From contig JAHLKC010000122.1 in assembly GCA_025449115.1 (NCBI GenBank), positions 60,684 to 124,683 of the forward strand: a stretch of DNA of 64,000 nucleotides. The letters run 5' to 3'. Positions 46,201 to 57,241 of the stretch are shown here, in pieces (the stretch's first letter is position 1; each line of letters begins with the position of its first letter). Made by a program: the position numbers and the translations under genes. The DNA is from Chytridium lagenaria (lineage: Eukaryota > Chytridiomycota > Chytridiomycetes > Chytridiales > Chytridiaceae). The notes beneath the pieces are model-generated. The model was not told the DNA's origin, searched no databases, and worked only from the letters and a program-made list of their open reading frames with translations.

Positions 46201-47620
46201 GCGAAGGAAACGGCTCCGTGGAAAGAAGAAAAGCTCGATTCGTTGCGAAGGGATATTCGCAGAAAGAAGGCGTGGACTACTTGGAGACTTACGCGCCAGT
46301 GATGAAGGGGCGACCTTTCGCAGCATCGCGGTGGCAGTACGAGGGATGGTGTTACGCCAATACGACGTCAAGACGGCGTTTCTCAACGGCAATCTCAAGG
46401 AGGAGATATACATCGAGCAACCAGAGGGTTTTGTGATTGTTGGGAAGGAAGACTGGGTTTGTCTTCTCTTGAAGACCTTGTATGGTTTGAAGCAATCACC
46501 TCTTGGATGGAACGAGGTGTTGGATGAGTTTCTCATCTCGATAGGCTTCACACGTTCGCTCTCGGATCCCTGTCTTTACTACCGACGCAACGGCGAGAGG
46601 TTATCGTTACTGGTTGTCTATGTTGACGACTAGTGCACGCGTGTCCTGATCAGGAAGAGGCAGACGCGTTTCAAGACGATCTCAAGCGTCGGTTTACGGT
46701 CACAAGCCAGGGGGAGCCAAGATACGCGGTTGGAACCCAAGTTCGCTACAATCAACACGAGAGGTGTGTGCGTATCAAGCAGGAGGCCTATATCATCTCG
46801 ATGATGAAGAAGCTACGGTGCCAGAAGGACATCTCAAGAAGCTTCCGCTAAGGCAGGAACGCGTCTCAGACGCGTTGAAGACAAGAGACTCCATTGGAAG
46901 AAGTGGAGGGACTAGCCTATCGAACTGTGGTCGGTTCATTGATGTACGCGATGGTTAATTCGCGTCCCGACGTGGCATTTGCAGTTGGAATGCTGGCGCG
47001 CTACAGGCGCGTCCTGGACATGAGCACTGGGAGTGTGCTCGTGATTTAGTCGGGTATTTACAGTTGACGCGTAGCTTGGGCATAAGCTATTCGCGTCAAG
47101 GGAACAAGTTGAAGCTTGGAAGGATTCAGCGACGGGGATCTTGGGAACGATCCGGACGAGAAAGTCAATCAGTGGATTCGTCATCATGCTGAATGGAGGA
47201 GCTGTGATGTGGGGTGCGCGTAAACAAGCGTCAGTAGCTGTTTCCAGCGCAGAGGCCGAGTATGTCGCGTTGAGTGAGGCATCGTCGGAACTCATCTGGT
47301 TGAAGCAGCTCCTGGAGGAGATAGGATACTCCTTTGACGATCCACCAACGCTTTGGTGTGATAACACGGCAGCAGAGGCCATTGCAAAGAACCCCATCAT
47401 CAGCTCGAGGACGCGACACGTGGATCTTCGGTTCCACGCGGTTAGAGATCGCGTTGCCAAGCGTTTGCTTCAGGTGGAGCACATTGGAACCAAGGAACAG
47501 CCTGCAGACATGCTCACGAAGGGGCTGGCGCGTAGAGACCTGGAGAGGTGTCGTGAACGCGTGGGGATGGTAGTCGTTGATGATGATGCTTCAGAGATGG
47601 GGGAACCAGAGAAGTCGTGA
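43296..47620 (+). pseudogene. Copia B+ Gag-Pol, with many one-base frame breaks
   Basis: Gag starts at 43296 (FDGQDFHIWKRRMTTYLKDK) and is open for 195 codons. The zinc knuckle CFKCKKIGHYANKC follows in another frame, then the protease around LDSGA (near 44.31 kb, broken at the following His). Integrase pieces are near 44.7-45.6 kb, RT pieces near 46.1-46.65 kb ([41 protein letters not shown] followed by a stop), and an intact RNase H end is at 47141-47620. Compared with B', at least ten small indels and several in-frame deletions are visible, mostly between 43.8 and 46.9 kb. As it stands it cannot encode a full polyprotein. Confidence 0.9.
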
Positions 47621-47644
47621 GTAAAGTTCACGAAAGGGGGAGAA

Positions 47645-48148
47645 TGTTGGGTTTCGCTCACTTGACTCACGAGGACGCGTCAGGATCACTCGCACCATTA
47701 GTCCGCGGCGTCGGGCGCAACACTAGAGTGCTCTGGAATTTACGCGTCGTTAGAGTTGAGCGCGAACGCGCCCACTGGACTTCTCATTTACATTCTGGAC
47801 TCATTTGAATTTCCACTTTGATTTACCTTCCTTGATTGGTTTATTTTCTTTATGCCACTTTAATTATAACTCTACCTGTTTGTGATTGGATATTCCCTTC
47901 TAGCCTTTATTCCCTTTGTTCCCGTCAAGGCTCTCTGATTTGTTTATCTTTGTAGTGGAGAGTTTAACGCGTGAGTGTACGCGTCTCCGATAGGTTTACC
48001 TTTGTGTTGTCTTTCCTCTTTACTTGTTCGTTTTGTTTCAGTATTTAAAGACTCGTGTTTTGAGTTGAAATAAATTAAGAACGTTGTTCGAGCAAAAGTG
48101 CGTTTAACTTTGTTTTAATTGAGCCCCGTGAACAACAAGTATTCAACA
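47645..48148 (+). repeat. 3' LTR of copia B+
   Basis: It is nearly identical to the 5' LTR, and the same four ACGCGT sites are present. Confidence 0.95.
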
Positions 48149-48153
48149 GAGCG

Positions 48154-49989
48154 AACGTGTGAAGCCTATCGAGATGAGAAACTCATCCACACCTCGTTCC
48201 ATCCAAGAGGTGATTGCTTCAAACCATACAAGGTCTTCAAGAGATGACAAACCCAGTCTTCCTTCCCAACATCACAAAACCCTCTGGTTGCTCGATGTAT
48301 ATATCCTCCTTGAGATTGCCGTTGAGAAACGCGTCTTGACGTCGTATTGGCGTAACACCATCCCCTCGTGAGCTGCCACCGCGAGTGCTGTCCGAAAGGT
48401 CGCCCCTTTCATCACTGGCGCGTAAGTTTCCAAGTAGGTCTACGCCTTCTTTCTGCGAATATCCCTTCGCGACGAATCGAGCTTTTCTCCTTTCCACGGA
48501 GCCGTTTTCCTTTCGCTTGTAACGGAGCACCCATCCACTCTTGATGATGTGCTTGCCCTTTGGTCGAGGCACCAGACGCCACGTCTGATGCTCCAGCAAC
48601 GGACTGGTACTCCTCCTGGAGCGCCTTCAACCATTCTTCTGAATCGACACGTCCCAACGCGTCCTCAACGGTTGCTGGATCTGTCAAGTCCTCGTCACTC
48701 ATCACGGTAACGGTGTGTGCTGCAGGATTACGTGGAGTAGGAGCTCGATTTCCTGGAGCTTGAGCCTTAAACCATTCTGCATTTGCTGGCCTCCTCTCTC
48801 TCAGGGAATAACGACGAGTGCCTTCCTCTGCTGGCGGTGTTGCTGGTACCGGGAGACGTGAAACGCTGCGTGTAGCGCGTTGAGGAGTCCTTCTTGGCGA
48901 GGTTGGCGCGTCTTCGAACTCTTCTGACGCGTCGTTCTCTTCCCGAGCATCCTCGACATCATCCTCCAACGCTTCGCTGTCTTCACTGATATGTGAAGCG
49001 TTATCTCCATCATCCTCAGAGCTCAATGACTCATCTTCGGAATCCTCGGAGTCTTCATCGCTCCCCCAACTCCCTGAATCGCTTCCCACCTTGTCCAGCA
49101 GCTTCCTGTGTACCCTCCAGGTGGACACGTCTGCGTCGTGTCCTTCCCACACTCCAGTGTTCAACTCGTCAAACACAAACAGTCTTGCTGCGCACTACTT
49201 TCTTCGTGACTGGGTCATAAAGGCGATATCCCATTGCCTCATATCCCAAGAAAATGCATTTGCGCGCGTTCTTCTCCATCTTCTTCCGTCGTTCCTTTGG
49301 GACGTGCGCGTAACATGCGCAACCGAAGATTCGAACGCGTTTCAGGTTAGGCTTCCTTCCCGTGAAGCCTTCCAGAGGTGAAATCCCATCCTTACGAGGA
49401 GATCGATTGTACAAGTACGTGGCACAGGTAACGGCCTCTCCCCAGAATTTGTCGTCAAGACTCGCGTCGCTAAGCATGCATTTTGCCTTCTCAATGAGCG
49501 ACCGATTCATTCTTTCCGCGACACCGTTCTGCTGAGGCGTGTAGGGCATGGTGAACGTGAGCTTGATGCCTTCCTCCAGGCACCATGCCTCCAGCTGCTT
49601 GTTCTTAAATTCCCCACCGTTATCTGCAACAATCTCCAGGAGATGCGGCTTTTCTCGAAGTCGTTCCATCTCCTCAGGGTTCCTTTCCGAGTATCTCAAC
49701 GCGTCAATCCGTCGACCTGTGAGTGCCTCGGCCTCTCTCTTGTACTGCTTGATGTACTGAACCGCTTGCTTCTTTTCCTTGAGCATGTACGTGTTGCAGT
49801 AACCCGTTGACGCGTCCACAACCACCATGAAGTAACGCGACCTCCCAAGCTCTTCCGCTTCATGGGTCCCGCCAAATCCACGTGAACGCGTTCCAAGACT
49901 TTGTAGTCCTTCTCAACTCTCTCCGGGTGAGAGGAGCGCGTAAGCTTCCCCTCAATGCATCCCTTGCACAGCACGTCGTCGTCGTCGTT
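48154..49989 (-). pseudogene. Copia B' integrase core and reverse transcriptase start
   Basis: The part after the A' insertion reads LCKGCIEGKLTRSSHPERV, VHVDLAGPM, then the integrase core (VADNGGEF, YTPQQNGVAERMNRSLIEK) at 49169-49828. An acidic linker and RT start ([54 protein letters not shown]) follow. Frame changes near 49170, 48420 and 48300 break it. It stops at the GAGCG target site of B+. Confidence 0.85.
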
Positions 49990-49994
49990 ATACA

Positions 49995-50396
49995 TGTAGG
50001 GGTTACGGGGCTCAATTGTAATTAAATTATAATTATCAATAAAGGGAATTAATCTATATAGAATAGTGATGGAGTCTCCAGCGGTGACAGGGAGGTAATT
50101 ACTACGAAACTTCCATATATTAATGTTAACTACTTTTCGCAATACATGTAGAGGGTGGGGATTTTACACCAGAACTCATGACTCGTAAATCCCTCCAATT
50201 ACGTATCATAAATAAAACATAAAGTAATAAGGTTAAATGGATTAACGCTTCCTCAAATGGAATGAGGAGCTTAATAAACTGATCAACTCAAAACTTAAAA
50301 TAACGCGTAAACAAATAGGTTCGGGGGAAAAATAACTTAGACAAAATAACGAATGTGGGTGAGTGAAACAAAATAGAAAGATGAATAAACCCAACA
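49995..50396 (-). repeat. 3' LTR of copia A'
   Basis: It reads TGTAGGGGTTACGGGG...AAACCCAACA on the plus strand, preceded (minus strand) by AGCTGAGGGGGAGAA. Confidence 0.95.
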
Positions 50397-50419
50397 TTCT
50401 CCCCCTCAGCTTTCTAACC

Positions 50420-53400
50420 TTTGCAGTTTTAATCAACCACTTTAACCATCCCAAACTTTGCTCGTAATTCTTCAAACTTCGTTCGCGGCAAAGCTTTCGT
50501 AAACAAGTCTGCAGGTTGCTCTTTCGTGTTCAGGTACCCACGCGTATTTTCTTCGCGTTAACCCTATCTCGTATGACGTGGAACCTTCTATCCACGTGTC
50601 GTGAACTTTGCGATATTATCGGCGTGCTGGCGAGGGAATTTGCTGTCGTGTTGTCGCCGTAAATCACCGGAGGGTCATTAAAAGTATAACCCAACTCCCC
50701 AGAAGTTGGCTAACCCATATCATATGTGACGATGCTTCACTAAGTGAAACATATTCAGCTTCTGCGGTAGACTGAGCCGTCGTTGCTTGTTTCTTCGTTC
50801 CCCACACCACAGCTCCCCCGTTCAACGTGATCACAAAACCACTCGTTGACTTTCATGTCGTCTGGATCCGTTCCCATGTCGGCGTCTGCATATCCCACCA
50901 ATTCGAGCTTGTCCTTTTTAGTATACTGAATTCCCAATTGCTTCGTTTGCTGTAAGTATCCACAAGTTCGGTAAAGCGCATCCCAATGCGCTGGGTAAGG
51001 GTTTCTCTTGAAACCTAGCGCTCATTCCAAGCGCGAATGCTATATCAGGTCGAGTTCCAATCATCGCATGCATTAAGGATCCAGTGTACTGTCGGTATCC
51101 TTGATTCTTCTCGTTTCGTTTTCATTATCTCCCCTTCCATGTTCTTCAGGAGTTTCTTCACGGCGTCCATTGGGGTATAGTGTAAAAGAGTTTTCGGTAA
51201 TTCCAGCTTTTGACCCATCGTTTCGATGTATCTCTGCTGGAACACCACAATCTTCCCTTTACACGATCATAGCGACATTGCCACCCCAGGACGTATCGAA
51301 ACTTGGAGCTCTTGTAAGCCGTCGGGTAACGTCTCATGAATCGTTTTTCTGATCGATCTAATTCCTCCTTGCTCGTCGACGCCTCTATGATGTATCGACG
51401 TAGACTCCCTTCAAGGTGAGATCCTTGCCGTTTCGCTTGTAATAAAGACACGGATCCGCCGCTGACGAGTAAACTTCTCCTCGTCGACTTGGAACGTGTT
51501 CAAGTCGGTGTTGAAACACATTGGTGCTTGAACGAGTCCGTAGAGACTCTTCATGCACAGGCACACCCAGTCTTCTTCCCTTCAACGACGAATCCTTCAG
51601 GCTGTTCAATATATATCTCATGATCTTCCAACTTCCATTCAAGAACGCGGTCTTGACGTCGTATTGTCGAATCTCCATGTTTTCTTGACAAGCGACCGCA
51701 AGCATCACTCTCAACGTCGCTTGCTTGATGACGGGTGCGAATTTCTCGTCATAGTCGATTCCTTGTTTTGCGAGTAGCCTTTAGCAACAAATCTCGCTTT
51801 CGTTTATCGAGATTTCCCAACTCATCTCGCTTTGTTTTGTACACCCATCCTGATTTAATAATCTTTCTCCCTTTAGGTCGGGGAACCAACCTCCATGTTC
51901 CCATCTCAACTAAACTTTTCATTTCTTCCTCCATCGCTTTCCTCCACTCGTCCTTCTCCTTCCTACCCATCGCTTCCTGGTAGGTCTTTGGTTCGTCGTC
52001 ATCTTCTAACGATGCCGTGTTTGCTGATGGTCTAACCGTCCAAAACTCTCCAGGCTTCTTCTTGTTCCGTGATGACCTTCGAAGGGATGTTTCGTATGGC
52101 TCATCCAGGTCTTCACGGAAGTTTGGAACTCTTCTTCCACCAGATCGACGAACCGTAGGTGAGTGAGGTTCCTCTCTTTCTTCATCTTCATCGTCGTCGC
52201 GATCGGGTGTATGATAACTAACATTATCATCTTCGTCATCTTCAGACTCTTCGTCGTTAATCGCCGTGTCAATTCACTTCCACCAGAGCTTGACGAGTCT
52301 GTAGAGTAATCCGGTAAGTCTAGGTCGTTTTTCCATTCTTGAACCTCCCCTTCAAACTTTGATTCTCCCTTCTCTGCTTCCGCCGCCATTACTCCCTCGT
52401 TAAAAATCACTGACTTGCTTCTAACCAACTTATTCGTTTGCAAATCCCAAAGGCGATAGCCCAGCGGCTCATACCCAACGAGAGCACACCGTCGTGCGTT
52501 GAAATCTCCCTTCTTTCGTTGCTGCTTGGGTATCAATACGAGTGCCAGGCAACCCCAACCACGAAGTCTCGACAAGTCAGGTTTCACTCCAGCGAATCTC
52601 TCAAGCGGCGTTGCATCTTGTTCGTTCGTTCGGGTTGGTGATCGGTTAATGAGGTAAGCTGCAGCCATCACGGCTTCACCCCAAAAACGCGTTTCGAGTT
52701 TTGAAGAACTTAACATGCTTTTAGACCTCTCGTTCAAGGTCCTGTTCATCCGTTCGGCAACACCGTTCTGTTGCGGTGTGTACGGCATGGTGAACGTAAG
52801 TCGAATCCCATGCTCTAAGCACCAATCCTTCATTAGTTTGTTGTTGAATTCGCCGCCGTTGTCTGCTACGATTTCAATGAGCTTCCTTTTGATTTTCTTC
52901 TCGGCTTCTTCTTTAAAACTTTTGATGAACTTGAATGACTCATTCTTCTTCTTGCACAGGTAAACGGTAACGTAGTTTGTCGCGCTGTCGACGATGGTGA
53001 GGAAGTAACGTGCGCCGCCATTTGACGCGGTCTTCATAGGTCCAACGATGTCACGTGGATTTTCTCGAGAGGCTCCTTGGCTTTCAACTCGTCGGGTTTG
53101 TCAGGAAATGATGTCCTTGTCATTTTCCCATCAACACAACCCTCACACAGGTAAGTGTCTCTTCATTCGTCATCTTGACCCCCGCTACCTTCATTAACTT
53201 CTTCACTCCCTTCTTTCCTAGATGACCCATCCGCAAGTGCCACTGGTGCGGTGTCAGAGACTTCTCGGCCTTTGCTGAGGCGGTGCTTGGCTTGAATTCG
53301 ATGACTTGATCAAGGTAAATGAGATTCTCTTTGCTGCTGTAGGTAAACGTTGCAAGTGCTTGTGCTGACGGTTCTTTCTTTGGTTTAAGGTCGTATCCGT

Positions 53401-54705
53401 CGTCCTTCGGGAATATGTCAAGATCCTTCTTTCTCGCCATCCCAAGCGAGATCAGGTTCCGTCCGATGTTTGGTACGTATAAACGTTCTTGAGTATTAAC
53501 GTTCCTGTTCTTTCGCCGTTTCTAATCTTCACTTCACAGTCACCAACTCCACGGGATTCAAGATTGCTGTTGTTGTCGGCAGTGCTGATGTTGCACTGGA
53601 TGGAGCGGTAGTTCGACAGGATGTTGCGCTGGAACGTCATGTGGTGAGTGGCTCCAGAGTCTAACATCCATCTGGTGTCTCTAGTCTGCGGACCGCCTTC
53701 CGAGCTCATGTTGACGGTAGGTACTGCTGCAACGAATACCACAGGATTTCCTCCGTTGTTGTGTTCTGATTGTTGTTTTGGTTTGCCAGGTTTGCATTAG
53801 GTCCTCGATTCCAACCACCTCGGCCTCGACCTCCTCTTCCGCGTCCTCCTCGACCACGGAAACCACCGCGACCTCTTCCTCGGAAAACCTCTTCCTGCAG
53901 CCGCAGGTTGAGCTTGGGTTCGTTGTCTCTTTCATTTCTGTTGTCGTTATTTCTTCTCGCGCTCCAACAGTCTCTTGCTAAGTGGCCTTTCTTTCCGCAA
54001 TTGTAGCATTCTCGGTCCTCGCCGCCGCGGTGTCTTTGTTGTTGATTATGTAGCGTCCCGCAGCGTGAGCCTGAGCGCCTTCATTCTCTTCATTTTCTTT
54101 CTTTCTCTCTTTCAGTTTCGTTTCATGATCTAACAGCTTTCCAACGACATAGGCATAGTCAGCCTCGGCTTTGGGTTCGTTCTCGAGAAGGTTGACTATG
54201 ATGTCGTATGCTTCAGGGAGGGTCGTCAAGAGGATGGAGATGTGTTGCGGGGTTGCCGTGTCTTCCCCCGCTGCCTTCAGTTGCTGAATGGTTGACGAGA
54301 CCTCCGCGATGTAAGTCTTTAAGTCGTCTTCTTCTTTCATCTTCAAGTTCGTGAGTTTGCGTCTAATCGCGTTTCTGTTCGTCTGAGCCTTTCTTTCATA
54401 GGTCTCGATTATTTTATCCCAGTCGCCTTTGCCGTGGATTCATCCTGTATCAACGGTAGGATGATGTCGTGAACTCTTGATTCGATTCTTGCTTTTGCTT
54501 TCATGTCCAGGTCTTCTTCTTCTAACCTAGTCTTCTTTTCGGCATTTGTAGGCGTGTCAACGACTGCATAGGGCGTCCAGCCCTTCTCGACGATCTTCCA
54601 AAGGCCTTTGCCTTTCAAGTACCCGATCATGCGGTACTTCCAGATGTGGAACTGTGTCCCATCAAACATCACCGGTTTGTCGTCGTTTCTTTCGTCATCT
54701 TCTCG
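50420..54705 (-). pseudogene. Copia A' Gag-Pol, frameshifted
   Basis: From the 5' side it encodes Gag (FDGTQFHIWKYRMIGYLKGK at about 54.67 kb) in two frames, a damaged zinc knuckle, the RG-rich linker, and protease WMLDSGATHHM (about 53.66 kb). Integrase follows (HLRMGHLGKKGVKKL; ADNGGEF and NGVAERMNRTL in a 343-codon frame at 52006-53037), then RT (SGWVYKTKRDELGNL) and RNase H in several broken frames. Compared with element A, roughly ten extra indels are visible, mainly in the RT. It is non-functional as read. Confidence 0.9.
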
Positions 54706-54815
54706 TGTTGACAGCTTGCTTTCTTTCTTGGGATGAATGCTCTTTTCTCTTTTACTCTTCGGCCCTCAAATGGATCGATTCACTCCTCCTTCCAACCAGG
54801 TGAAGTGCTACCACT

Positions 54816-55215
54816 TGTAGGGGTTACGGGGCTCAATTGTAATTAAATTATAATTATTAATAAAGGAATTAAACTATAAAGAATAGTGATGGAGTCTCCA
54901 GCGGTGACAGGGAGGTAATTACTACGAAACTTCCATATATTAATGTTAACTACTTTTCGCAATACATGTAGAGGGTGGGGATTTACACCAGAACTCATGA
55001 CCCGTAAATCCCTCCAATTACGTATCATAAATAAAACATAAAGTAATAAGGTTAAAGGGATTAACGCTTCCTCAAATGGAATGAGGAGCTCAATAAACTG
55101 ATCAACTCAAAACTTAAAATAACGCGTAAACAAATAGGTTCGGGGGAAAAATAACTTAGACAAAATAACGAATGTGGGTGAGTGAAACAAAATAGAAAGA
55201 TGAATAAACCCAACA
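54816..55215 (-). repeat. 5' LTR of copia A'
   Basis: It is 400 bp and nearly identical to 49995-50396, next to the primer-binding region. Confidence 0.95.
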
Positions 55216-56715
55216 ATACAACGTGATGCGTACACCCGTTGCCGATTTTTCAAGCTTCTTCACCGCCTTCATCGAGATGTGACCCATCCGTCGATGCCAA
55301 ATCTGCGCGCTGTTGAGCGACTGGCTTTTCACACCCATCGTGGTGTTTGCTGCGGTGTCTGGCTGCACCAGATAAAATAGGTTGTCCTCAACCTTGAACT
55401 CTGCCGTCACGTCGTTCGATCCGACGTGTCTGAGGCGATACTTGCCGCTGGATGACTCCAAAACGACGCCACGAGACGCTGCTGCACCCAGGGAGATGAG
55501 ATTACGTGTAAGCTCCGGCACATAGAGTACGTTCTTGAGCGTGATCGTTTGCGTGGCCTTCCCGACCTTGATGCTGAGAGTTAAATCTCCTACTCCCTCC
55601 ACGCGTATTCCTTCGCCGTGCTCTGCAGTTTTTACGCGGCTGCTCGCGGCGCTGTAACCCCGCAAACCTTCCTTCGAGAAGGTCATATGGTGAGTGGCTC
55701 CAGAATCCAGAATCCATCGGTTGTCCCGCTTCTCCAGCTTAACCGACAAGGCTTCCCCAGCCTCCGCGTCAACCTGACGCACGATAGCCATAAAGGCAAT
55801 TGGACTCGCACGCGCCGTGTTTGCAGACTTCTTCTTGTCCGAGGCGCGCTTCTTCCACCACTTCCCACGATGACGGTTCCTACCACCACCATCTCTCTCG
55901 TTCTCTGAGGTATCATCACTCGACTCCCCCGAGTCCTTCTTCTTCCCAGAGCGACACTTGTTTGCATAGTGTCCTATCTTCTTGCACTTAAAACAAGTCA
56001 CTGACCTTTTATCTCCACCTTTCGACGCGTCCTTTCCTGCTGGTTTCTTCCCCTTACGCGCTCTTGTCGTAAAGAATGCCTCCGCTTCCTCCGATGCCTC
56101 CACGCGGTCTTTGATCTTCTCTTCACAATCGAGAAGCCTGGCAACGACCAGGTTGTAGTCCTTGACCGCTTTGTCGTCCGTTTCAATGTTGGCAACTGCG
56201 ACGTCGTAGGCTTCAGGGAGTTTGGTAAGCAGGTGAGCAATGTGTTGCTCGTTGGAGACAGCCTCGCCGGCTGCCTTGAGTTGGTTGACCATTGTCGAAA
56301 GTTCTGCAACGAATACGCGTAAAGACGCGTCCTCCTTCATTCTGAGACGCGTGAGCTTGCGTGTGAGAGCGTTGCGATTGGGTTGGGATTTACGCTCAAA
56401 TGATGACACGAGGCACTCCCACGCTTCCTTGGCCGTGAAGTCCTCGCCAATCAAGTGTAAGACCGAATCAGTCACTCGAGACTCTATCCGGTTCTTAGCA
56501 CGATCGTTAGCCGACTGCTCCTTGATCCGCAGATCCTTCTCTTCTTTGGTTGGAGCGTTCTCGTTAACGTACGGCGTGAATCCTATCTCAGTGATCGCCC
56601 AAAGACCCTTGTCTTTGAGGTAAGTGGTCATCCGACGTTTCCAGATGTGAAAGTCTTGCCCGTCGAACTTGACTGGCTTGCTGCGCTCGTCATCTGAGTC
56701 GTCTTTCTTTCCCAT
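55216..56715 (-). pseudogene. Copia B' Gag, protease and integrase start (cut by A')
   Basis: About 500 codons are open. Gag runs from Met at 56715 (FDGQDFHIWKRRMTTYLKDK), with zinc knuckle CFKCKKIGHYANKC near residue 240, protease ILDSGATHHMTFSKEG near residue 340, and the integrase zinc region IWHRRMGHISMKAVKKLEK. This frame shows the intact ancestral reading of family B, with Gag and Pol as one polyprotein. The A' insertion replaces the continuation with LTR-encoded residues and a stop at 55156. Confidence 0.95.
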
Positions 56716-56737
56716 GTCGTCAGAGAAGTGCTACCAC

Positions 56738-57241
56738 TGTTGAATACTTGTTGTTCACGGGGCTCAATTAAAACAAAGTTAAACGCACTTTTGCTCGAAC
56801 AACGTTCTTAAATTATTTCAACTCAAAACACGAGTCTTTAAATAATGAAACAAAACGAACAAGTAAAGAGGAAAGACAACACAAAGGTAAACCTATCGGA
56901 GACGCGTACACTCACGCGTTAAACTCTCCACTACAAAGATAAACAAATCAGAGAGCCTTGACGGGAACAAAGGGAATAAAGGCTAGAAGGGAATGTCCAA
57001 TCACAAACAGGTAGAGTTATAATTAAACTGGCATAAAGAAAATAAACCAATCAAGGAAGGTAAATCAAAGTGGAAATTCAAATGAGTCCAGAATGTAAAT
57101 GAGAAGTCCAGTGGGCGCGTTCGCGCTCAACTCTAACAACGCGTAAATTCCAGAGCACTCTAGTGTTGCGCCCGACGCCGCGGACTAATGGTGCGAGTGA
57201 TCCTGACGCGTCCTTGTGAGTCAAGTGAGCGAAACCCAACA
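56738..57241 (-). repeat. 5' LTR of copia B'
   Basis: 504 bp, TGTTGAATAC...AACCCAACA on the plus strand. It is flanked by TGGTAGCACTTC (minus strand) on the gag side and by the GTAGC duplication outside. Confidence 0.95.

Larger units (their letters stand above)
42763..48153 (+). mobile_element. Ty1/copia LTR retrotransposon B+ (inserted in B')
   Basis: This is a second member of family B in opposite orientation. LTRs are 42768-43273 (506 bp) and 47645-48148 (504 bp), TGTTGGGTTTCGC...ATTCAACA. The target duplication GAGCG lies at 42763-42767 and 48149-48153. The insertion splits the reverse transcriptase of B' a few codons before SDPCLYY. The primer-binding region TGGTAGCACTTC follows the 5' LTR, and AAAGGGGGAGAA precedes the 3' LTR. 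Confidence 0.95.
49990..55220 (-). mobile_element. Ty1/copia LTR retrotransposon A' (inserted in B')
   Basis: This second copy of family A is oriented leftwards inside B'. Its LTRs are 54816-55215 (5') and 49995-50396 (3'), with target duplication ATACA at 49990-49994 and 55216-55220. The primer-binding region reads TGGTAGCACTTC on the minus strand at about 54800-54815. The LTRs of A and A' differ by only a few bases (for example CACCACTGG versus CACCGCTGG). Confidence 0.95.
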
